Source: JANMZR01 sp031383555
GTDB lineage: Bacteria > Bacteroidota > Bacteroidia > Cytophagales > Spirosomataceae
Direction of reading: 5' to 3'
Assembly: GCA_031383555.1 (NCBI GenBank)
Contig: JANMZR010000053.1
Span: 1-14,855, forward strand
DNA: 14,855 nucleotides
This document shows, piece by piece, positions 1 through 5,610 of the stretch. How positions within the stretch are numbered: position 1 is the stretch's first letter; each line of letters opens with the position of its first letter. The position numbers and the translations under genes are program-made. The notes under the pieces are model-generated. The model did not search any database. It had not been told where the DNA came from and saw only the letters and a list, made by a program, of their open reading frames with translations.

Positions 1-312
1 AAAAAAGGCTCCATCACCGTGTGCGGTTAATTGTAGCTCAAATTCTGTATTTTCGGCTTTTTTTATTTTCAGTCTAAAGTAAATGTCTTCCAAAAGTTGA
101 CTTATCTTTTTTTCAAAAATTTCTCTAAACTCTCCTAAATCAAGATTAATTAAGCAAACTCTAAATTCTTTATCAGTTTTTAATTCTCCTTTACTTCGCA
201 CTGCCGCATCATGAAAATTATTTTTATTTTTTTCACAATACTCCAATAAAGATTTTATTTGATTTGAATCAAAAAGATTTTCATACCTATGGTAATTAAA
301 AAGTTTTGGCAT
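1..312 (-). CDS. 2OG-Fe(II) oxygenase, prolyl-4-hydroxylase-like (partial, C-terminus off the window)
   Basis: The minus strand is open without a stop from an ATG at 310-312 to the window edge, giving 104 residues. The visible end reads LTAHGDGAFF, the strand that in the prolyl-4-hydroxylase-like 2-oxoglutarate/Fe(II) oxygenases comes just before the iron-binding HxD motif; that motif and the distal His and Arg lie outside the window. The first 90 residues (beginning MPKLFNYHRYENLF) are a charged, helical N-terminal region, as in bacterial and cyanobacterial stand-alone members. Known members hydroxylate amino acids or peptides using O2 and 2-oxoglutarate; the substrate here cannot be told. 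The gene is divergent from sppA, with a 131-bp gap that could hold promoters for both. Family assignment rests on one short motif and the length before it. Confidence 0.6.
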   Translation of the reverse strand, partial: MPKLFNYHRYENLFDSNQIKSLLEYCEKNKNNFHDAAVRSKGELKTDKEFRVCLINLDLGEFREIFEKKISQLLEDIYFRLKIKKAENTEFELQLTAHGDGAFF

Positions 313-333
313 TTTGAAATAAGGTTATTTATA

Positions 334-341
334 CAAAATTA
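334..341 (-). promoter_or_regulatory. Possible -7 box for the oxygenase gene
   Basis: Read on the minus strand, this octamer is TAATTTTG, which fits the Bacteroidota -7 consensus TAnnTTTG. It lies 21 bp upstream of the ATG. No good -33 TTTG/TTG is seen at the expected 19-21 bp spacing, so this is only a candidate in very AT-rich DNA. Confidence 0.3.
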
Positions 342-412
342 AATAATATTTGCCTTTAATAATTGAAAACAGTCCTTTAGCACAAATTAATATATTAAAA
401 ACCAATAATTAT

Positions 413-420
413 TAATTTTG
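413..420 (+). promoter_or_regulatory. Possible -7 box for sppA
   Basis: The sequence TAATTTTG fits the Bacteroidota -7 consensus TAnnTTTG and ends 23 bp before the sppA ATG. A -33 element is not evident. Together with the minus-strand octamer at 334-341 it would make the 313-443 gap a divergent promoter region. Confidence 0.3.
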
Positions 421-443
421 TAATTCAAAATTCTTAATTTAAA

Positions 444-2222
444 ATGCTACAATTTTTCAAATACGTACTCGCAACAATAGTTGGTTTATTTTTATTCATC
501 ACTTTATTCTTCCTTCTAATTATTGGCATTGGCGCCGCATTTTCATCTGACGACTCTTCAGCAGCAATAAGCGAAAATACTGTATTGAAACTTAATCTGA
601 ATCGACAAATAACAGACAATCAACCATCTGATGACTCACCTTTTAAATCTTTCGAGTCGGTATTCAGTGGCAATCAGCCCGAAGCAGCAGGTCTAGTGCA
701 AATAAAAAGGGCCCTGGCAAACGCCAAAATTGATCCTAAAATTAAAGGAATCTTTCTGGAAGCCAATATGCCAACCGCTGGTTATGCCAATCTTGAAGAA
801 ATTAGAGAAGCCTTGATTGACTTTAAAAAATCGGGCAAATTTTTAATTGCCTATGGAGAATATTACCTTGAGAAAGGCTATTATTTAGCATCTGTGGCCG
901 ATAAAATTTATTTAAATCCATCCGGTATTATGGATTTTAATGGCCTTTCCGCCGATTATTCATTTTATAAAGGAACTTTAGAAAAATTGGAGATTAAACC
1001 TTTGATTTATAAAGTGGGTACATTTAAGTCAGCTGTAGAGCCTTTTTTATTGGATAAAATGAGTGAAGCCAATCGTTTGCAGACAGTATCATTTTTAGGG
1101 TCAATCAATACCCATATTTTCAAAAATATAGCAAAAGCTAGAGGTATTTCATTTGAAAAAGTTAAACAAACTGCCGATTCTTTATCTGCCTTTCGTGCTA
1201 AAGGGGCTTTAGCAAGCCAGCTAGTAACCAATTTGGGCTATTATACTGATGTTGAGGCTGAATTAAAAAAAGAAACGAATCAAAAATCAGGTGATAAAAT
1301 TAAGTTTATAAATATCACTAAATACTTGAAAACCAACTTGCCCTTAGTTGAAAAATATCAGAAAGAAAAAATTGCAGTATTAAGTAGTGAAGGTGAAATA
1401 AACTCTGGCAAAGGCTCTAACGACATGATTGGCTCCGATACCTTTGTGGAAGAGATTACTAAGCTTAGAAATGACAAAAACGTAAAAGCAGTTGTGCTAA
1501 GAATCAACTCTCCAGGTGGCAGTGCCTTAGCTTCAGATGTTATGTGGAACGAAGTTCAGCAAACCCGAAAAGTTAAGCCTGTAATAGCTAGTTTTGCTGA
1601 TTATGCGGCTTCTGGTGGCTATTACATGGGAATGGGGGCTGATGGTATCGTTGCACAACCAACTACCATTACAGGTTCAATTGGCATTTTTATGATACTT
1701 TTCAATGCTGAAAATTTCCTGAAAAATAAATTAGGGATTACAAATGATCACGTGGGTACCAACTCCAACTCAACATTTCCTTCTGTAACTAGAGAGCCAT
1801 CTGTTTTTGAAAGTAGAGTATTGCAAAACAGCACCAATGAAGGTTATGAAACATTTACTTCAAAGGCAGCTATTGGTCGTAATATGTCTATTGAAAAGCT
1901 GAAATCATTGGCTGAAGGTAGAGTTTGGTCAGGCCTGCAAGCCAAAGAAAATGGGCTAATCGATGAAATAGGAGGGATTGATGTGGCAATTGAGTTGGCT
2001 GCAAAAAAGGCTAAATTGAAAAAAGGCGACTATGCTGTAAAGTATGCCCATAATAAAAAATCAGCTTTTGAGGAGTTGATGAATATGAATGGCGACGAAG
2101 CTGAAGGAAGAATTATCACAAACATTTTTGGTAAATATGCGGCTATCATTAAAAAAGCAAACCAATTCACCAAATTGGAAGGGCTTATGACTAAAATGGA
2201 ATTTGATTTGGAATTGAGGTAG
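444..2222 (+). CDS. sppA: Signal peptide peptidase SppA, 67-kDa type
   Basis: This is a membrane-anchored serine protease that cuts remnant signal peptides after their release by signal peptidase. At 592 aa it matches the long, two-domain SppA (E. coli 618 aa). Residues 6-32 form one N-terminal membrane segment. Both halves carry the ClpP/crotonase-like fold. The catalytic lysine is K195 in GTFKSAVEPF in the first half, and the nucleophile is S390 in DYAASGGYYM in the second, matching the Ser-Lys dyad split across the repeat in E. coli SppA (K209/S409). The second half also has the RINSPGGS loop near residue 353 and TITGSIGIF after the serine. The ATG start places the membrane anchor at the expected distance. 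It is monocistronic as far as can be seen. It is a housekeeping gene with no obvious tie to the peptide locus downstream. Confidence 0.95.
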   Translation: MLQFFKYVLATIVGLFLFITLFFLLIIGIGAAFSSDDSSAAISENTVLKLNLNRQITDNQPSDDSPFKSFESVFSGNQPEAAGLVQIKRALANAKIDPKIKGIFLEANMPTAGYANLEEIREALIDFKKSGKFLIAYGEYYLEKGYYLASVADKIYLNPSGIMDFNGLSADYSFYKGTLEKLEIKPLIYKVGTFKSAVEPFLLDKMSEANRLQTVSFLGSINTHIFKNIAKARGISFEKVKQTADSLSAFRAKGALASQLVTNLGYYTDVEAELKKETNQKSGDKIKFINITKYLKTNLPLVEKYQKEKIAVLSSEGEINSGKGSNDMIGSDTFVEEITKLRNDKNVKAVVLRINSPGGSALASDVMWNEVQQTRKVKPVIASFADYAASGGYYMGMGADGIVAQPTTITGSIGIFMILFNAENFLKNKLGITNDHVGTNSNSTFPSVTREPSVFESRVLQNSTNEGYETFTSKAAIGRNMSIEKLKSLAEGRVWSGLQAKENGLIDEIGGIDVAIELAAKKAKLKKGDYAVKYAHNKKSAFEELMNMNGDEAEGRIITNIFGKYAAIIKKANQFTKLEGLMTKMEFDLELR

Positions 2223-2234
2223 ATCATTGATTTA

Positions 2235-2277
2235 GTTTCAATTTGAGAAAATGAGGAGCCTATTTTCCAATTGAAAC
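2235..2277 (+). repeat. Inverted repeat downstream of sppA
   Basis: The left arm begins GTTTCAATT (2235-2243) and the right arm ends AATTGAAAC (2269-2277). The stem extends inward with small bulges (GAAAAT against ATTTTC) to about 15 pairs around a 9-base loop. No T-run follows, so it is not a classical intrinsic terminator. The right arm overlaps the first copy of the repeated CCAATTGAA motif, so the hairpin may be the boundary of the repeat array. Confidence 0.5.
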
Positions 2278-2614
2278 AATGGACCAACCGCAAATAAGAA
2301 GCCTCGTGTCTCGGCAAGACATCATCGTAATAATTTGTGCCACCATTGCATCTGTCTTTCCGACGCTAGGAGGAATCTTGTTCCAAATTGAAGCCTATTT
2401 CCAATTGAAGCAACAACCTAACCGCATACAAGATGCCTCGTGCCTCGGCAAGACAGCAAACGAATGCCTCGAACCTACACGTTTTTTGTCTTTCCGACGC
2501 TAGGAGCCGACAAAACCTTAAATCTTTTGGTAATAACCTCAACGGTATTGGTCTTTCCGACGCTAGGTGGAATCTTGTTCCATATTTGAATATACTTTCC
2601 AATTGAACGAATGA
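2258..2614. repeat. Tandem array of 134-bp imperfect repeats with internal inverted repeats
   Basis: The region has no credible gene and is built of about two and a half copies of one unit. Element A (CCTCGTG.CTCGGCAAGAC) occurs at about 2301-2320 and 2436-2454. Element B (GTCTTTCCGACGCTAGG) occurs at 2354-2370, 2488-2504 and 2551-2567. The CCAATTGAA motif occurs near 2267, 2401 and 2599. A-to-A and B-to-B distances are both 134 bp. The A2 arm (2428-2455) is close to the reverse complement of B1 (2353-2381), sharing about 22 of 29 positions. Each A-B pair can therefore fold into a long imperfect hairpin with a loop of about 31 bases. The array is visibly richer in G and C than its flanks. Function is unknown; it resembles interspersed REP- or MITE-like palindromic repeats. 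The ORFs through it are by-products of the repeats. Confidence 0.85.
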
Positions 2615-2681
2615 CAAGTAATCATTTTTTAATGAAAAACTTTTACGTAGTTTTGATTTTTTTATTAATAAGCTGGGAAAA

Positions 2682-3200
2682 ATGAAACGCCTCAACCTCC
2701 TACCCAATCAAAAAATAGCCAGCCTAGGTTGTGGTGGTGGCCTTTGGGAAGTGATGATGGGTTTTGAAAATGATCAATTGGAAATTCATTTGCAAGAAAT
2801 TGATGCCAGTCTAATCAATGAAACTGAGTTAATAAATACAATAGCCTATTTTGAAAAACATTATAAAAGACCCTCAAAATCCATCTTCAAAATCACAATT
2901 GGTAATTCCAAAGAAACCAAATTACCCTCTAATTATTTTGATAAAGTACTGCTAATCAATAGCTTTCATGAGTTTGAGCACAAAGAAATCATGCTTATTG
3001 ATTGCAGAAGAATATTAAAGCCAAATGGCCAATTAATAATTGAGGAGCAAATTGCTCAATATACAGGAGAATTACATGATGGTTGCGGGAAAAGGTTGTT
3101 TTTGGAGGAGGAGTTGATTCAAAAGGTTTTTTGTTTCAAAGTAATCAAAAAAACAATTGAGAATAAAAAAATGTTATTTAAATTTTCAAATTCCAATTAA
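2682..3200 (+). CDS. Class I SAM-dependent methyltransferase, short N-terminus
   Basis: The 172-aa product has the Rossmann methyltransferase layout. Motif I is IASLGCGGG at residues 12-20, an acidic SAM-ribose position sits near E39/D41, motif IV is FDKVLLINSFHEF at 86-98, and the post-motif strand is RILKPNGQLIIEE at 110-122. This is the Methyltransf_11/25 type; the substrate cannot be inferred. Motif I normally follows 20-60 or more residues, but here only 11 precede it. The frame stays open upstream to 2622 with plausible coding sequence but no ATG, and the repeat array ends at about 2614. The protein may thus be a 5'-truncated relic, may start at a non-canonical codon, or may be genuinely short. 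There is no neighbour in its operon. Confidence 0.7.
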   Translation: MKRLNLLPNQKIASLGCGGGLWEVMMGFENDQLEIHLQEIDASLINETELINTIAYFEKHYKRPSKSIFKITIGNSKETKLPSNYFDKVLLINSFHEFEHKEIMLIDCRRILKPNGQLIIEEQIAQYTGELHDGCGKRLFLEEELIQKVFCFKVIKKTIENKKMLFKFSNSN

Positions 3201-3201
3201 T

Positions 3202-3225
3202 AAAAGAATAGGCTATTTTTTTTTT
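3202..3225 (+). terminator. Weak intrinsic terminator after the methyltransferase gene
   Basis: An A-rich arm (AAAAGAATA, 3202-3210) can pair with TATTTTTTT (3214-3222) around a three-base GGC loop, using one G-T pair, and is followed by more T. The stem is nearly all A-T, so termination would be weak. It lies in the gap between the convergent methyltransferase and DoxX genes. Confidence 0.35.
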
Positions 3226-3352
3226 GTAGAAATTTAAAAAGATTAATTTTCGAAAAAGTACTACCAAACCCTTCAAATCTTTAGATAATTATTCCGATAT
3301 TCTAATTATAAAATACTTTATTCCTAAAAAATTATTATTGTTAACTAAAATT

Positions 3353-4636
3353 TTAGTCCTTGCGATCAATATTTAGTAAATTTCTTTTTGTTTTCATTAG
3401 AATAAGGGATTCTTCTGGAAGTATTTTCTTCAAATCAACAGAAATATTTTTTCCATTTATTTGACCTTCAATATGCCAATTTCTATCGTCCAAATCCTTG
3501 TATTTTAGTTTTATAAGCTTTGAAGGTGTATTAATTAAAGGATTTAGGGTTAAAATATGATTTATGGTGTCTTTTTCTAAAAAATAACTAGTTGATTTTT
3601 TTGCATCCATCGGTGCTAAGGTTACCATATATTTTTCATTTTTCATTTTTTCACTCCAAAACCGCCAGCGAACCGTATCTCCTAATGCTAGCTTTAAAGT
3701 ATCATTTCCTAAAATAAAAGTTTTTATTTCAGAGTATTTCCTGGATTCATCTATGGCCTTTAGTTTTATATGCATATAATATGCACTTACCATTTTAAAT
3801 GTAAAAGTTAATATCACAATTATAGCTACAAAATTTGATATTGTATTTTTAAGTTTTATATTCGAAAAATTGTAGTAATTGTAAGTCAGAATAGCTGAAT
3901 TCCCCTTTATTAATAAATCATAAAAGCTTTTAAAAAAAGGTAATAATAAATATAAATTAAAAATTAATAATAAAAGGGTGATATCTAAAATGCCAATTAT
4001 GTATGTATAATTCAACAAAATCACATTTGCAATTATTGGCAATAAAAGCAAAAGCCCAATAACCATTGTTTTCCTAAATAAAATAAGAATTGCAGCAACT
4101 ACTTCGGCTATACCTAGAAATATCTGATAGGGTTGGCCATATCCAATTGTAACCCACAACAAATAAACTGGTTCAAGATCGCCAATCGTTTTGTGCAAAT
4201 CGATAAAACTTGGCCTACCCATTTGAATTGGAAAAACCTTAATTATACCATAACCAAATACTTTTAAAGAAAGCACAAGTTTGAGTATTTCAGAAAAACA
4301 AAAGTTAAGTTTTTTATAATTTATAGCTTTAGAGGCCAGCAGGGGCCATACTAGGCTTCCCAAAACGGAAATTATAAAATAAAAAATGTGCCTAATTAAG
4401 ATCAGTGTGCCAGATATTGAATTCCAATAATTCGGATTATAGGGAAAATTAAAAAATTGATTATTTAACCAGATAAGTGGTTTCGTAAATATATTTTCAA
4501 AAAAATTATTAAAAAAAGTAGCGTTTAGAAATATGTTTCCTATAAAATTTTCTGTTAAAATTTCTAATATTAAAAAGATAAAAATGAACCTGAATCCTAT
4601 TTTTTTCCAAGCTGACCAATTTATAATAGACTTCAT
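3353..4636 (-). CDS. DoxX-family membrane protein
   Basis: The 427-aa protein is an integral membrane protein with about seven hydrophobic segments: near residues 13-30, 73-100, 115-135, 168-187, 190-210, 213-233 and 265-290. The middle part, with GYGIIKVFPIQM, the stretch ending WVTIGYGQPYQIFLGIAEVV, and the following LLLLPIIANV, matches the four-helix DoxX-like domain found in many Bacteroidota proteins of 400-430 aa. A soluble C-terminal tail of about 135 residues (from about 292) contains LGDTVRWRFW and DDRNWHIEGQI and is probably a small beta-rich domain. No catalytic residues are evident and the role is unknown; DoxX relatives have been linked to redox and sulfur metabolism, but that cannot be carried over here. 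It stands alone, convergent with the methyltransferase and divergent from the peptide locus. Confidence 0.75.
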   Translation of the reverse strand: MKSIINWSAWKKIGFRFIFIFLILEILTENFIGNIFLNATFFNNFFENIFTKPLIWLNNQFFNFPYNPNYWNSISGTLILIRHIFYFIISVLGSLVWPLLASKAINYKKLNFCFSEILKLVLSLKVFGYGIIKVFPIQMGRPSFIDLHKTIGDLEPVYLLWVTIGYGQPYQIFLGIAEVVAAILILFRKTMVIGLLLLLPIIANVILLNYTYIIGILDITLLLLIFNLYLLLPFFKSFYDLLIKGNSAILTYNYYNFSNIKLKNTISNFVAIIVILTFTFKMVSAYYMHIKLKAIDESRKYSEIKTFILGNDTLKLALGDTVRWRFWSEKMKNEKYMVTLAPMDAKKSTSYFLEKDTINHILTLNPLINTPSKLIKLKYKDLDDRNWHIEGQINGKNISVDLKKILPEESLILMKTKRNLLNIDRKD

Positions 4637-4684
4637 ATGGTAAAATAAATTATTTTAGATAATTGAGTTTGAATAAACTAATTC

Positions 4685-4692
4685 CAAAACTA
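4685..4692 (-). promoter_or_regulatory. Possible -7 box for the DoxX gene
   Basis: On the minus strand this reads TAGTTTTG, fitting TAnnTTTG, 48 bp upstream of the ATG. The nearest TTG further upstream leaves a 24-bp spacer, longer than the usual 19-21 bp, so support is modest. Confidence 0.3.
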
Positions 4693-5310
4693 AATATAGC
4701 TCATTAACTTGAACTACAATACCCAGATTTTATAACGAGAAACCAACAGAATCTTTTAAAGTCTTCATGAATTTCAGTAATTTTCAATTTGAGTAGGGGT
4801 AATAATTATATTGATTAATAATAAATCCAATTACCATGTACACAAATTTGGGTTGATTGAAAAATTATATTCCCTAAAAAATGGAATTTGGTGGCTTTTT
4901 TATATTTTAAATATTTTAAAAAATATGCAACCGTTCTTCTGAGATTTGATAATTAAGGTCAATTCTTATTGTTAAAAATGAAATTTGGATAAATATTTAT
5001 TAATGAAAGAAGAGCATTCTAAAACCAAAAGTAAATCAAAATCGTCTTTTAGGAAAAAATAGATTCGATGAAGATGCCCTGAAATTTATTTCTATTTCCA
5101 ATTTTTATTGCAATTTCAATAAATTTTTATAATATTAGAATAATATTAAAGCGTTTAATAATTTTTTTGTTAAAAATCACGAAAAGTTATTAAATGGTTT
5201 TGGTTTCTAACAACGCTTTTTTAGCTTTGTATTAATTAGAACTTAATTTTTGGCATTAAAATTGATTTAGTATCATTAATTCAAAAGAATTTTAAAAATA
5301 ATATACTTTA
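4693..5310. other. Long AT-rich gap without a convincing gene
   Basis: About 620 bp of very AT-rich DNA separate the DoxX gene from the promoter of the peptide gene. The only coding hints are a 19-codon ORF at 5003-5062 (a Lys/Ser-rich peptide starting MKEEHSKTKSK) and, in another frame from about 5006 to 5125, a start-less stretch containing LLGKNRFDEDALKFIS. Neither has a recognisable family, and they could be remains of a decayed gene. No RNA gene, insertion-sequence end or strong hairpin was seen. Confidence 0.4.
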
Positions 5311-5342
5311 TTTGCAGGTGTAAATAACTTTATTTAACTTTG
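5311..5342 (+). promoter_or_regulatory. Bacteroidota-type promoter for the lasso-like precursor gene
   Basis: The -33 element TTTG (5311-5314) and -7 element TAACTTTG (5335-5342) are separated by 20 bp, an excellent match to the housekeeping sigma consensus TTTG-N19-21-TAnnTTTG. Transcription should begin a few bases after 5342 and give a 5' leader of about 60 nt. It is the best promoter match in the window, as expected for a highly expressed precursor peptide. Confidence 0.75.
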
Positions 5343-5375
5343 ATTTAAGGGTTTTAAAATAATAATTAGAAAATA

Positions 5376-5390
5376 CAACAACAACAACAA
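5376..5390 (+). repeat. (CAA)5 tract in the precursor 5' leader
   Basis: Five perfect CAA triplets lie 19 bp before the precursor ATG, inside the predicted untranslated leader. The leader from 5352 to 5409 has almost no G and should be unstructured, which would favour translation initiation. The tract could also be length-variable; this is inference. Confidence 0.6.
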
Positions 5391-5409
5391 TAATAAATTT
5401 TAACTTAAC

Positions 5410-5544
5410 ATGAAAAAGAACAACAAAAAAACCTATACTTCACCTGTTTTGAAAAAATTTGGTGCTGTTGCAAAATTAACAATGAAAGGTAGTTTAACTG
5501 CAGATGCGAATGCAATGGTTCCTGGGATAGTTCAACCGGGTTAA
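5410..5544 (+). CDS. Lasso-type RiPP precursor peptide
   Basis: This small gene encodes 44 residues. The Lys/Asn-rich N-terminus is followed by Y9-TS-P12-V-L14-KKF-G18-AVAKL-T24, which fits the lasso leader pattern YxxPxLxxxGxxxxxT at every fixed position. In known lasso systems B1 (an RRE protein) binds this pattern, and the conserved Thr is the penultimate leader residue. Cleavage would then fall after M25, leaving a 19-residue core that begins KGSLTAD and ends VPGIVQPG. The only acidic core residue is D32, position 7 of the core, allowing a seven-residue macrolactam ring with a 12-residue tail. Lys at core position 1 is unusual, since Gly, Ala, Ser or Cys is typical. The gene has its own strong promoter and lies 51 bp before the cyclase gene, with an intrinsic terminator overlapping the cyclase start. 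It could instead belong to a lasso-like family with a different final structure. Confidence 0.8.
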   Translation: MKKNNKKTYTSPVLKKFGAVAKLTMKGSLTADANAMVPGIVQPG

Positions 5545-5582
5545 ATTTTAAATTACTTTTAAATTTTATTATATTTCTAAAT

Positions 5583-5610
5583 AAATGCCATTAATATGGC
5601 ATTTTTTTTT
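5583..5610 (+). terminator. Intrinsic terminator/attenuator between precursor and cyclase
   Basis: AAATGCCAT (5583-5591) pairs perfectly with ATGGCATTT (5596-5604) around a TAAT loop, and the T-run continues to 5610. This is a standard rho-independent terminator. It would make most transcripts end after the precursor, with some reading through into the cyclase gene. The 3' arm contains the first possible ATG of the cyclase (5596) and the T-run encodes FFF if that start is used. Confidence 0.75.

Noticed and set aside
1..312. Left-edge 2OG oxygenase as part of the peptide locus
   Set aside because: It is on the opposite strand and separated from the precursor by sppA, the repeat array, a methyltransferase and the DoxX gene, so a functional link is not supported.
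2258..2614. CRISPR array
   Set aside because: Units are 134 bp with imperfect, hairpin-forming elements and no regular short spacers; no cas gene is nearby.
2611..2685. 24-aa hydrophobic ORF overlapping the methyltransferase start by ATGA
   Set aside because: It is short, has no family, and sits in AT-rich DNA where such ORFs are common; coupling to the methyltransferase is possible but unsupported.
2279..2707. ORFs on both strands through the repeat array (2279-2503 plus; 2030-2317 and 2366-2707 minus)
   Set aside because: Their sequences are just translations of the repeated elements, they overlap each other and real genes, and they show no domain.
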